Part shown: piece by piece, positions 51,902 through 60,369 of the stretch
How positions within the stretch are numbered: the first letter of the stretch is position 1
How the letters are laid out: the number at the start of each line of letters is the position of its first letter
Origin: REEB481 sp964586595
Lineage (GTDB): Bacteria; Bacteroidota; Bacteroidia; NS11-12g; UBA955
DNA length: 64,000 nucleotides
Assembly (NCBI GenBank): GCA_964586595.1
Contig: CAZPHB010000006.1
Location: 1-64,000 of the forward strand
Direction of reading: 5' to 3'
Made by a program: the position numbers and the translations under genes
Notes under the pieces: model-generated
Seen by the model: only the letters and a program-made list of their open reading frames with translations
Told to the model about the DNA's origin: nothing
The model's database searches: none

Positions 51902-53001
51902 AGCGGGTTATACTCATCATTTGTTTGATCATACAATGCATCCATGTTCAGGGCCAGGAAGCCAGGAAATACGTGAATGAATTCCTACACATGGGTGTTG
52001 GTGCGCGCGCTTTCGCCATGGGCCGTGCGGTGGTTGCCAGCACACACGATGCATACGCCGGATATTGGAACCCGGCCGGGTTGGCAGACCTTGACGACCA
52101 GATTCAGGGAAGTTTTATGCACGCTTCTTATTATCAAGGCTTGGCCAACTATGACTATCTGGCGTTTGCTGTAAAAGGTGCGCAGAACGACGGCTTTGGT
52201 GTTGGTGTGGTGCGCTTTGGCGTGGACGGGATATTAAACACGTTGGATCTGATCCAAAACGGACAAGTTAACTACGACCGAATCAGTACTTTTTCAGCCG
52301 CCGATTACGGGTTTTATGCCAATTACGGCAAAACCATCAAAACAGGATACCGTCGTGCAAGATTTAGTTTCGGTAGTGGCTTAAAGGTGATTCACCGAAC
52401 CGTAGGTCCTTTTGCCCGGGCTTGGGGTTTTAGTTTTGATGCAGCATTTCGCGCCGTCATCCCCAAACAGGGATGGAGTTTTGGCATCGTCGCCCGAGAT
52501 GTAACCAGCAGTTTCAACGCCTGGGAGTTTTCCTTCACCGACCGCCAAAAGGAAGTCTTGGCGCTCACCGGAAACACCATTCCGGAACGAACGCTGGAAA
52601 TTGGATTGCCTCGCCTGATTGTGGGGGCTGCAAAACAGATTCGGCAGGATAAATGGCTGTTGCTGGCGGAGTGTAATGTGGACATCACCACGGATGGGAA
52701 AAGGAATACCTTGTTGCGGAGCAACTTGTTCAGTCTGGATCCGCACTTGGGGGCTGAATGGGGTTATTTATTGGAGGAAGACAACGACGACAATGTACTG
52801 TTCCTGCGCTGTGGTACCTACAACCTGCAGCGCACCCCAAGAACAGGCCAGAAAGAAGTATGGCGCACACAGCTGTCCGTAGGTGCAGGAGTCAGGTTTG
52901 GTAACTTTACCCTCGACTATGCCATCAGTGGATTTGGCCAAAGTGGAACGGGTTTATACACCAACCTGGTGTCGTTGCGCTTTGGGATTAAGAAGCCATA
53001 A
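51898..53001 (+). CDS. PorV/PorQ family outer-membrane protein
   Basis: This 367-residue protein is an outer-membrane beta-barrel related to the T9SS components PorV/PorQ. A signal peptide (VILIICLIIQCIHVQGQ) precedes the family hallmark FLHMGVGARAFAMGRAVVASTHDAYAGYWNPAGLA. The C-terminus ends in barrel strands (FTLDYAISGFG...LVSLRFGIKKP). PorV shuttles T9SS cargo to the attachment complex; several T9SS cargo genes are in this window. Which subtype it is cannot be told by eye. The start is GTG at 51898, coupled to the preceding gene. Confidence 0.82.
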   Translation: MKRVILIICLIIQCIHVQGQEARKYVNEFLHMGVGARAFAMGRAVVASTHDAYAGYWNPAGLADLDDQIQGSFMHASYYQGLANYDYLAFAVKGAQNDGFGVGVVRFGVDGILNTLDLIQNGQVNYDRISTFSAADYGFYANYGKTIKTGYRRARFSFGSGLKVIHRTVGPFARAWGFSFDAAFRAVIPKQGWSFGIVARDVTSSFNAWEFSFTDRQKEVLALTGNTIPERTLEIGLPRLIVGAAKQIRQDKWLLLAECNVDITTDGKRNTLLRSNLFSLDPHLGAEWGYLLEEDNDDNVLFLRCGTYNLQRTPRTGQKEVWRTQLSVGAGVRFGNFTLDYAISGFGQSGTGLYTNLVSLRFGIKKP

Positions 53002-53913
53002 TTAACAAGCATGATACAGGATCATACCTTCACGAAAGGTGTTCCTGTGTACGTTTACAACCTGTTGCACCATTGGTGCATAACCACCGCCCATCACAGC
53101 CACCACAGGTAATTGGTGCACTCGGCAGAGGCTAAAAACCACAGCATCTCGCATCCGGCAATCTTCCTCAGAAAGGGCCATATTGCCCAGTTTATCCCCA
53201 AGCATTACATCCGCACCTGCGATGTAAATCACAAGATCTGGCTTGATGTTGTGCACAGCCTCGCCCAAACGCGCTTCCAGAATGTGTATGTATGTTTTAC
53301 CATTGGTGCCGGCCGGCAGCGAAATATGGTATGAAGCACGGTGTGGCGACCTCGGCCACAAGCCGGCACCATGCATGCAGAAGGTGAACACCTGCTTCGA
53401 ATCTGCAAACATGGCAGCCGTACCATCGCCCTGATGCACATCAAGATCTACAATCAAAACAGTTGAAAGGTGCAAACAAGATATGGCGTGAGCGGCGGCA
53501 ATGCCGACGTCGTTGAGCAAACAGTAGGCTGCGCCAAAACCTGGATGCGCATGGTGGGTTCCGCCCGCAAGATTGAATGCAACGCCGTGTTTCAGGGCCA
53601 GCATTACTGCGTTGATTGTGCCTCCGGCGATGAGCAATTCACGTGTAAGTACTTCCTGTGTTTGTGGAAATCCGGTTTTTCGAACCGCAGAAACCGGTAA
53701 TGTACCTTGAAACAAGGCTTCCAGATAGTCTGGGTGGTGCACCCTGAGCAGTGATTCAAGATCTGGTTTTTCGGGTTTGAAGAAAGCTTCATCGGGAAGA
53801 ATTCCATCGCGGCAAAGCACATTTCGCAGCAGTTGGTATTTCAGCATGGGAAACGGATGCCGTTCCGGTAACGGCAATACATATTCCTCACACCAGGCAG
53901 CGCAGGGGTTCAT
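53002..53913 (-). CDS. Histone deacetylase superfamily (acetoin-utilisation/HDAC-like) protein
   Basis: This zinc-dependent deacetylase-fold protein (303 aa) could act on acetylpolyamines, acetyl-lysine or other amides. It has NLAGGTHHAHPGFGAAYCLLND with the catalytic His pair, the zinc ligands VDLDVHQGDGTA (Asp, His) and YIAGADVMLGDKLG (Asp), and MGGGYAP near the end with the usual glycine motif. Spacing is close to class IV (HDAC11-like) bacterial members. Its start overlaps the DUF6427 stop by 4 nt. Confidence 0.88.
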   Translation of the reverse strand: MNPCAAWCEEYVLPLPERHPFPMLKYQLLRNVLCRDGILPDEAFFKPEKPDLESLLRVHHPDYLEALFQGTLPVSAVRKTGFPQTQEVLTRELLIAGGTINAVMLALKHGVAFNLAGGTHHAHPGFGAAYCLLNDVGIAAAHAISCLHLSTVLIVDLDVHQGDGTAAMFADSKQVFTFCMHGAGLWPRSPHRASYHISLPAGTNGKTYIHILEARLGEAVHNIKPDLVIYIAGADVMLGDKLGNMALSEEDCRMRDAVVFSLCRVHQLPVVAVMGGGYAPMVQQVVNVHRNTFREGMILYHAC

Positions 53914-54896
53914 GGGCGCAATGTGCCCAAATAAGTGCCATACAGGGAAATCACCGCAGACAACACCAACAGCGTATTCGCAAGGGATTTGAGTTTCCGG
54001 TATTTACCACCAACAAGCAGATAAGCAACAAAAACAGCACAGGGGACGAACAGCAAAGAAATGTCCACCAACGCACTGCAGGCCCCGGAATAGAACTGAT
54101 ACAGCAGCATGTAGGTAAAGTAGAAAATCAAAACCTGGTTGATTCTTCGGGTGCGTATGTTGTTCTTGAAGAAGTTCGTAAATACTTTAAAGAACGAAAT
54201 AATAACCAGAACAAGGCAAAGTGCATAGGGCCAAAGAACCACAAGTTCGGCGTTTGTGGCCACATATCTGTTTCCCAGGAAGGTATAAAACAAAGCCTGG
54301 TTGCTGTTGAGCATATACCAGACAGACAGCAGCACATAAATAGGCATAAGTAAACCCAGAAATGCCGCCAAAAGGTCTTTCAACGTAATTCTTTTCATCA
54401 GGATGACCGCGCCCAGGATGAAGATGAACAATACCAATAGTTGCAGTTGAAACATGGCTGCGGCACCAAAAAACAATGCTGTAAGGTAGATGAGTACCGA
54501 CGGGCCCTCATACAAAAAAAGAGAGAACAGAAAATTGAAGCCGATCAGGATCAGAATGTTGGAAAACAGCAAAGGATGCACGTGCATTTGCGCGGGTATC
54601 AGACTGCTCACCAACACAAAAAACCAAGCTGGAAGGTAGGTATGGGTGTAAATGACATCCTGGTTGATGCACACGCGGTTTAACAACATCGCAGCGGTGC
54701 ATACCAGCAGTGTTGCCAACAGGTTGTCCCAAATGGGGTTTTGCTGGGCCCAAAAAAAGAAACCCGGAAAGAAGGGTGTATCACAAAAATTCTCCGCCGG
54801 TTGCCGCACAAAGGCGTATGGCGTGCGCAGGATAAAGGCGAACGCAACCACCCACAAAGCACTGCTCGGTTTAATGTTTTGCAGGATGCGCATCAT
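53910..54896 (-). CDS. DUF6427 family polytopic membrane protein
   Basis: This is a 328-residue protein with about nine hydrophobic segments and a short N-terminal cytoplasmic helix. The arrangement and the motifs HPLLFSNILILIGFNFLFSLFLYEG and QLQLLVLFIFILGAVILM are like DUF6427 proteins of Bacteroidota, whose function is unknown. It lies 28 nt downstream of the secreted protein gene at 54925 and overlaps the HDAC-like gene. Confidence 0.7.
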   Translation of the reverse strand: MMRILQNIKPSSALWVVAFAFILRTPYAFVRQPAENFCDTPFFPGFFFWAQQNPIWDNLLATLLVCTAAMLLNRVCINQDVIYTHTYLPAWFFVLVSSLIPAQMHVHPLLFSNILILIGFNFLFSLFLYEGPSVLIYLTALFFGAAAMFQLQLLVLFIFILGAVILMKRITLKDLLAAFLGLLMPIYVLLSVWYMLNSNQALFYTFLGNRYVATNAELVVLWPYALCLVLVIISFFKVFTNFFKNNIRTRRINQVLIFYFTYMLLYQFYSGACSALVDISLLFVPCAVFVAYLLVGGKYRKLKSLANTLLVLSAVISLYGTYLGTLRP

Positions 54897-54924
54897 GGGA
54901 ACAAAAATAATTGCTTCAGGAGCG

Positions 54925-56388
54925 TCAATAGGTCAATTTTAGGAGCGAAATCTGTTTGTTTCGCAAACAAGGCAGCACCAGTCTGTTGTAGCCGGTTTGG
55001 GCCCCTTCGGCAGTGTAAAGCGCCGTAAGTGATGTTTCGCTGCGAAGCAGGATGCGCTGGGTTCGGCTCCCGTTTTTTTGAAAACGCACCTGAACGACGT
55101 CGCCGTTGCCTTGCTCGTTGTACAATACCGCCACGCCATCTTGCAGCGCACAAACACCAATCCCCGAAAATTGGGAAGCGCCCAACAACGCGCTTTGTCG
55201 CTTGCGGATTACCTCCTCCCATTCCATGACACCCGCAGCATCTAAACTCAGCAGAATCACCTCGTCATGGTGGTAATAGTTGGTGGTGTTGGTTTGTGAG
55301 ATTCCGCTGATGTAGGTCGTTTCTACGCGCTGAGTAACATAATATCGTTCGGCAACCACCACCAACCCACCGTCGTTGCGCGGAATCATTTTGCGGATGC
55401 GGAAGTTGTTCAGTGTGTTTGAAACATCTGCCTGTCTTGCGCCAACAATTCCTGCAACAAAAGCTGAACCGAACACCGATTGAATCGGTTGGCGTTCAAG
55501 GCCATCGGGCCGGGCTGCGTACATGAACACTCCATCTGCGCCATCTGGGTTTTGTGGGCTGTAGAAACCGGCCACAACCATTTCGCTCAAGCTGTCGTTA
55601 TACACCATGCGCATACCGCTCATAAAAACTTCGCCACGGCTCAAGTCGGTCCTGGACCAACGCTGGCTGGACGCGACAAATTGATACAGCACCACCCTTA
55701 CCGATTCAGGATCGGTTTTGCGCTTGTCTTTTTGTTGTTCTGAGGCAAGCAAATACACATTCCTTTCCGGATCGGTTTCAAGATCCAGAACACGAAAGGC
55801 GTCTGCAGAAACATCGAGTATTTTTTGTTCTCGGAACTTCGGCGTCATGCCGCTGTCCAGCAATGCAATGTCTAACACTTGTCGCCCCTGACCATCCCTG
55901 CTGTCTGCATAAAAAACCCAATGCCCGCCGGTGCGGTCGGCACTTACCAGAACCTGGTCCTTGTAAAAGTCATAGCGGTCGAAGGTCAGCAGACTGTTTT
56001 TCTGAGCCACTTCTTCGAGGGCCGTGTTCAGTTTTTGGTAGCTAAGATTAAACACGCCGCGACTTCGGTCAGAAGCTCCGGTAAACAACACGCAATGTTG
56101 TGGCAGCAGGTGTGCTTTTACCAGGCGTTCTGCACCCAGGCGGAACGTTTTTTCATGCTGGAATGCCATGTTGTGAGAATAATGTTCCAGCGATACCACA
56201 CCTCGACCTTCGGCATTGCGCAAACGCAACAAATAGATGCCGGCGTCGTGTTCACCCAATACGCGGTTGTATCCTCCGCGCTGGTTGATTCGCGGGGTAT
56301 TGCTGAAGCTCAGCACCTGTGCAGCTGCAGGCAAAGACACCACCAGGCAGAGTACAGGAAGCAAAGGGTTCACAAACAACGCACGCAT
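54925..56388 (-). CDS. Uncharacterised secreted beta-propeller-like protein
   Basis: This 487-residue protein is not recognised. A signal peptide (FVNPLLPVLCLVVSLPAAAQ) is followed by repeated strand patterns (VVSLEHYSHNMAFQHEKTF; LLTFDRYDFYKDQVLVSADRTGGHWVFYADS; MRMVYNDSLSEMVVAGFYS) and a WDxx-like turn set typical of a propeller. The ATG at 56388 is used; a TATCTTTG promoter on the minus strand (56410 to 56403) ends 14 nt upstream. It has no T9SS tail and probably stays periplasmic. Confidence 0.65.
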   Translation of the reverse strand: MRALFVNPLLPVLCLVVSLPAAAQVLSFSNTPRINQRGGYNRVLGEHDAGIYLLRLRNAEGRGVVSLEHYSHNMAFQHEKTFRLGAERLVKAHLLPQHCVLFTGASDRSRGVFNLSYQKLNTALEEVAQKNSLLTFDRYDFYKDQVLVSADRTGGHWVFYADSRDGQGRQVLDIALLDSGMTPKFREQKILDVSADAFRVLDLETDPERNVYLLASEQQKDKRKTDPESVRVVLYQFVASSQRWSRTDLSRGEVFMSGMRMVYNDSLSEMVVAGFYSPQNPDGADGVFMYAARPDGLERQPIQSVFGSAFVAGIVGARQADVSNTLNNFRIRKMIPRNDGGLVVVAERYYVTQRVETTYISGISQTNTTNYYHHDEVILLSLDAAGVMEWEEVIRKRQSALLGASQFSGIGVCALQDGVAVLYNEQGNGDVVQVRFQKNGSRTQRILLRSETSLTALYTAEGAQTGYNRLVLPCLRNKQISLLKLTY

Positions 56389-56402
56389 GGTCACCAATAG
56401 AA

Positions 56403-56410
56403 CAAAGATA
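56403..56410 (-). promoter_or_regulatory. TAnnTTTG promoter element of the secreted protein gene
   Basis: On the minus strand TATCTTTG ends 14 nt before the ATG at 56388. It is back to back with the hflX promoter at 56426-56433. Confidence 0.55.
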
Positions 56411-56425
56411 GGCACGGGCAGCAAC

Positions 56426-56433
56426 TAACTTTG
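56426..56433 (+). promoter_or_regulatory. TAnnTTTG promoter element of hflX
   Basis: TAACTTTG ends 7 nt before the ATG at 56441, predicting a leaderless hflX mRNA. Confidence 0.55.
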
Positions 56434-56440
56434 CGCGGGC

Positions 56441-57607
56441 ATGCGCAGAAATAAAACACAGTTTGTACGCGACCATGAACCGGAAACAGCGGTTTTGGTG
56501 GCGGTTTCCATCAAACAATCCAAGGACGAATACAGCGCGGAGGAATACCTCGAAGAGTTGGCCCTGCTGGTGCATACCGCCGGTGCGAAAACCATTGGAC
56601 GGTTCATCCAAAAACTGGACAGGCCATCGTCGAAAACCTATGTTGGTTCGGGCAAACTCGAGGAAATTGTTGCATTTGTGGCCGAACACAAAGCCGACAT
56701 GGTCGTTTTCGACGATGAGTTAACCCCGGCACAAATCAGGAACCTGGAAGCTGAATTCAAAGACGTGAAAATCCTGGACCGCAGCAACCTCATCCTCCAC
56801 ATATTTGCGCAAAACGCCCAAACAGCTCAGGCCAAGTGGCAGGTGGCACTGGCACAAAACCATTACCTGTTGCCGCGCCTTACCCGCATGTGGACACACC
56901 TCAGCAAACAAAAGGGTGGCATTGGCATGCGCGGTCCCGGCGAACAGGAAATTGAAACCGATCGTCGTGCGCTGCGGAATCAGATTCAGGTGTTGAAGGA
57001 TCGCTTAAAAAACATTGAAGGTCAAGCCGCTGTGCAGCGCAAGGGCCGCAGCGCAAAGCCGCGCATAGCGCTTGTGGGTTATACGAACGTGGGAAAAAGT
57101 ACCATCATGAACCTGCTGACCAAAGCCGACATACTCGCCGAAAACAAACTGTTTGCAACACTTGACACCACGGTGAGAAAATGGGATCCCATGGACAACA
57201 AGGGAAGCATTACTTCCTGCCTGTTAAGCGACACTGTTGGGTTTATACGGAAATTGCCCCATGAACTCATCGAGAGTTTTAAAAGCACCTTGTCTGAAGT
57301 GTTGGAAGCCGACCTGCTGCTGCACGTGGTGGACGCCGGAAGTCCCCATTTTGAAAAGCAAATGGAAGTGGTGAAAGAAACATTGAACGAAATTGGTGCC
57401 GGAAAAAAACCTGTGCTTCTGGTGTTCAATAAAATCGATGCCTACGTTGCACCTCAAGACGATTTTGGGGCGGAAACAATGAGCGTGGAGGCATTTGAGC
57501 GCAGCTGGATGGCTAAAGAACACCATCCGGTAGTGTTTATTTCCGCTTCAGAAAAAACAAACATAAATCAATTACAAGAGGCCATCCTGAAGGAATTGAA
57601 ACATTAA
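56441..57607 (+). CDS. hflX: Ribosome-associated GTPase HflX
   Basis: This 388-residue GTPase splits stalled ribosomes after stress. The N-terminal HflX domain includes TYVGSGKLEEIVAFV and VVFDDELTPAQIRNLE; the coiled linker carries KGGIGMRGPGEQEIETDRR; the G domain shows G1 GYTNVGKST near residue 210, the G2/G3 region FATLDTTVRKW and DTVGFIRKLPHELIESF, and G4 NKID. All are diagnostic for HflX. Confidence 0.95.
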   Translation: MRRNKTQFVRDHEPETAVLVAVSIKQSKDEYSAEEYLEELALLVHTAGAKTIGRFIQKLDRPSSKTYVGSGKLEEIVAFVAEHKADMVVFDDELTPAQIRNLEAEFKDVKILDRSNLILHIFAQNAQTAQAKWQVALAQNHYLLPRLTRMWTHLSKQKGGIGMRGPGEQEIETDRRALRNQIQVLKDRLKNIEGQAAVQRKGRSAKPRIALVGYTNVGKSTIMNLLTKADILAENKLFATLDTTVRKWDPMDNKGSITSCLLSDTVGFIRKLPHELIESFKSTLSEVLEADLLLHVVDAGSPHFEKQMEVVKETLNEIGAGKKPVLLVFNKIDAYVAPQDDFGAETMSVEAFERSWMAKEHHPVVFISASEKTNINQLQEAILKELKH

Positions 57608-57684
57608 AAAAAGACAATAAAACAAAACTTGCTGATGAAAACATCAGACACACAAAACACGGCTACATCAGGGGTAAAGAACCG

Positions 57685-57906
57685 CTACAGCTCGTCTTCA
57701 TTGAAGAAGTAATCATCATTGGTGGGATAATCACTCCAGATTTCTTCAATGCTTTCGTAAGGTTCACCATCATCTTCCAGCTCCTGCAGGTTCTCAATTA
57801 CTTCCAGGGGTGCTCCGGAACGGATGGCGTAATCAATCAACTCATCCTTGGTTGCGGGCCACGGCGCATCGTCAAGCCAACTAACCAGTTCAAGTGTCCA
57901 GTACAT
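57685..57906 (-). CDS. DUF2795 family small protein
   Basis: This 73-residue protein reads MYWTLELVSWLDDAPWPATKDELIDYAIRSG... and ends in an acidic tail (NDDYFFNEDEL), the complete DUF2795 pattern seen throughout Bacteroidota. Its function is unknown. The ATG at 57906 is chosen because residues upstream in the longer frame (to 57939) lack similarity. It lies convergent to hflX. Confidence 0.85.
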   Translation of the reverse strand: MYWTLELVSWLDDAPWPATKDELIDYAIRSGAPLEVIENLQELEDDGEPYESIEEIWSDYPTNDDYFFNEDEL

Positions 57907-58020
57907 AGTAGTTCTATTTTCCGCGAATATATAAACCATTCACCATTAAAAAAGAAAGCTTTGGTGTTGGAAAAAATCCCAACATCCACATATGAACACC
58001 CCAAAACGATTGTTCATTGG

Positions 58021-58028
58021 TAAATTCG
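58021..58028 (+). promoter_or_regulatory. Relaxed -7 element (TAAATTCG) before the O-methyltransferase
   Basis: TAAATTCG, one base off TAnnTTTG and identical to the element before leuS, ends 8 nt before the ATG at 58037. Confidence 0.35.
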
Positions 58029-58036
58029 AAGCACCA

Positions 58037-58696
58037 ATGAATGTTCATGAACAGGTAAGCGCCGAATACTGTGAACGACACAGCAGTCCTGAGCCTGAAT
58101 GGCTGCGCAGTTGTACGAGAAACACCAACCTGAAGCAAGTAAATCCACGAATGTTGAGCGGGCACCTTCAGGGTCGTACGTTGTCCATGCTCAGCGGACT
58201 TACCAAACCCATGCTGGCACTTGAAATCGGAACTTTTACCGGCTACGCCACCATGTGTCTTGCCGAGGGTTTGGCGCCGGGTGGCAAAATCATCACCCTC
58301 GAAGAAGATCCGGAACTGGAGCGCAGCATCCGCGAGCATATTGCCGCTTCTCCTTATGCGTCGCGCATTGAACCGGTTATTCAGGATGCGATGGATTGGC
58401 TGATGCAACACCACAACCTGAGGTTTGATCTGGTGTTCTTAGATGCAGATAAATGCCGTTATCCCGAATACCTGGAACGGCTCATTCCCATGCTCAGGCC
58501 GGGTGGCTTGCTCATCGCCGACAACACATTGTGGAGTGGCAAGGTATTCGATCCAAAACAAATTGAACAAGACCGCGATACCAAAGCCATTGATGTCTTC
58601 AACAAAACCTTGGCAAGTCATCAGCAAATGGACGTGGTGGTGCTGCCCTTTCGCGACGGATTAAGTCTGGCACGAAAAAAAAACGAAACAAGCTGA
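58037..58696 (+). CDS. O-methyltransferase (family 3, COMT-like)
   Basis: This is a SAM-dependent methyltransferase (219 aa) related to catechol/caffeoyl-CoA O-methyltransferases. Motif I is LALEIGTFTGYATMCLAEGL, followed by GGKIITLEEDPEL, the metal-site motif FDLVFLDADKCRYPEYL and LLIADNTLWSGKV with Asp and Asn ligands. The start MNVHEQVSAEYCERHSSPEPE matches the family; the frame is open 15 codons further up but that part holds the -7-like element. The substrate is unknown. Confidence 0.88.
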   Translation: MNVHEQVSAEYCERHSSPEPEWLRSCTRNTNLKQVNPRMLSGHLQGRTLSMLSGLTKPMLALEIGTFTGYATMCLAEGLAPGGKIITLEEDPELERSIREHIAASPYASRIEPVIQDAMDWLMQHHNLRFDLVFLDADKCRYPEYLERLIPMLRPGGLLIADNTLWSGKVFDPKQIEQDRDTKAIDVFNKTLASHQQMDVVVLPFRDGLSLARKKNETS

Positions 58697-58717
58697 AGTC
58701 CTTCTTGTTCTTTTCCT

Positions 58718-58888
58718 ATGCGCATGCGGCGGAAATCTGATTTACCGGAAAAGGTCTGCATCAACTGTAACAGGCCTTTCTCCTGGAGGAAGAAATGGGA
58801 GCGCGACTGGCCAACGGTACTTTATTGCAGCGACCGCTGCCGAAACGAATCAAAAAACACGCGTAAATCAAAAGCCCAGACGGCATGA
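58718..58888 (+). CDS. DUF2256 small four-cysteine protein
   Basis: This is a 56-residue protein translated from ATG at 58718 to TGA at 58888. It is basic and shows VCINCNRPFSWRKKWERDW...VLYCSDRCR, i.e. Cys14, Cys17, Cys37 and Cys41 in a zinc-ribbon-like arrangement, the DUF2256 pattern. DUF2256 genes commonly sit beside cryptochrome/photolyase genes, as here: the stop overlaps the next start by 4 nt (ATGA), so the two are coupled. Its function is unknown; nucleic-acid binding is plausible. Confidence 0.85.
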   Translation: MRMRRKSDLPEKVCINCNRPFSWRKKWERDWPTVLYCSDRCRNESKNTRKSKAQTA

Positions 58889-60369
58889 ATGCGGCAACCC
58901 TTATCTATCCGCACCAACTCTACGCTGCGCATCCTGCTTTATCTAGAGGCCGGGATGTTTGGATGGTGGAAGATGTGTTGTTCTTCAGGCAGTATGCCTT
59001 CCACAAAAAGAAAATTGCCTTTCACCGGGCAACGATGGCAGCGATGGAACTTAAGTTGAAGCGGCAAGGATATGCAGTTCACCGCGTTTCGGCGTGGTCT
59101 GCGGAGGCAGAAACCAAGGATTTGATGCAGCTTTTGTACCAACAAGGCGTGCGGGAGGTGCACCTCGCCGATCCGGAAGATTACCTGTTGAAGCGGCGTC
59201 TGGAAAGCGCATCCGCGCGCAACGGAATCCGTTTAGTGCTTTACCCAACCCCGGGTTTCATGATCTCCCAGGCAGAAGCACTTGCCTGGCTGGACGCGCA
59301 CAAAACGCACCAAACCAGTTGGTATATTCACTTTCGGAAGAAACTCGGAATATTGACCGACCCACAGGGAAAGCCCCTTGGCGGAGCCTGGACATACGAC
59401 ACGGAAAACAGGGAAAAGACGCCGCCGGGTATACACATTCCACCTTTACCTGAAGTTGCCGTGGACGCTTTTGTTAAACAGGCCATTCAAAGCACCTTGG
59501 AGGAGTTTCCAAACAACCCCGGCTTGCTGGATCATTGGGAATATCCTGTCACGCATGCGGCGGCGGAAACTTGGCTGGATGCTTTTCTGCAACAGCGGTT
59601 TATGAACTTTGGAAGGTATCAGGATGCCATGCTTCCCGGTCAGTCGTTCATGTTCCATTCAGTAATCAGTCCGCTGCTGAACATCGGGTTGCTCACGCCA
59701 GATCAGGTTCTTGACCGCGCCCTGAATGCCGCCGCTGCAGAACATATACCCCTGGCTTCTTTAGAAGGTTTTGTGCGGCAGGTTCTGGGTTGGCGTGAGT
59801 TTGTACGCGCCGTGTACCACAAATCGGGCAACAAGATGCGCACGGCGAACGCCCTGCAACTATTTGCGCCAATGCCGGAAGCGATGTACCAGGGCACAAC
59901 CGGGATTTATCCTTTTGATGAATCACTGATCCGTTTGCATCACACCGCTTACAGCCACCACATTGAACGGCTCATGATCCACGGAAACCTGATGCTGCTT
60001 CTGGGCATTCATCCCGACGCGGTATATCAGTGGTTCATGGAACTGTTTATTGATGCATACGATTGGGTGATGGTTCCCAATGTGTACGGAATGAGCCAAT
60101 ATGCCGACTTCGGAGGAATGGTTACCAAACCCTACGTTTCAGGTTCTGCGTATTTGCGGAAAATGGGACATTTTCAAAAATCATCCTGGTGTGAGGAGTG
60201 GGATGCGCTTTATTGGATGTTCATTCAGAAGCATGCGCAGGCCCTGCAAAAAAACCCGCGCATGGCGATTCCGATTGCATCGCTGAAGCGCATGAATCAG
60301 GAAAAACTCATGGAAATGGCACAGCGCGTGCAGCGGCTTAAAGTGCGTCTACAGATTCCGGAATCCTGA
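58885..60369 (+). CDS. Cryptochrome/photolyase of the FeS-BCP (PhrB/CryPro) family lacking cluster cysteines
   Basis: This flavoprotein family (494 aa) repairs (6-4) photoproducts or acts as a blue-light receptor. Family motifs are the N-terminal antenna domain with LADPEDYLLKRRL, and the FAD domain with LEGFVRQVLGWREFVRAVYH, AYSHHIERLMIHGNLMLLLGI, FIDAYDWVMVPNVYGMSQYADFGGMVTKPYVSGSAYLRKMG. Characterised members have four cysteines holding a [4Fe-4S] cluster; this protein has one cysteine in total (SSWCEEWDALYW), and the CxxC segment after SAYLRKM is missing and shortened. It is coupled to DUF2256 upstream. Confidence 0.88.
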   Translation: MNAATLIYPHQLYAAHPALSRGRDVWMVEDVLFFRQYAFHKKKIAFHRATMAAMELKLKRQGYAVHRVSAWSAEAETKDLMQLLYQQGVREVHLADPEDYLLKRRLESASARNGIRLVLYPTPGFMISQAEALAWLDAHKTHQTSWYIHFRKKLGILTDPQGKPLGGAWTYDTENREKTPPGIHIPPLPEVAVDAFVKQAIQSTLEEFPNNPGLLDHWEYPVTHAAAETWLDAFLQQRFMNFGRYQDAMLPGQSFMFHSVISPLLNIGLLTPDQVLDRALNAAAAEHIPLASLEGFVRQVLGWREFVRAVYHKSGNKMRTANALQLFAPMPEAMYQGTTGIYPFDESLIRLHHTAYSHHIERLMIHGNLMLLLGIHPDAVYQWFMELFIDAYDWVMVPNVYGMSQYADFGGMVTKPYVSGSAYLRKMGHFQKSSWCEEWDALYWMFIQKHAQALQKNPRMAIPIASLKRMNQEKLMEMAQRVQRLKVRLQIPES

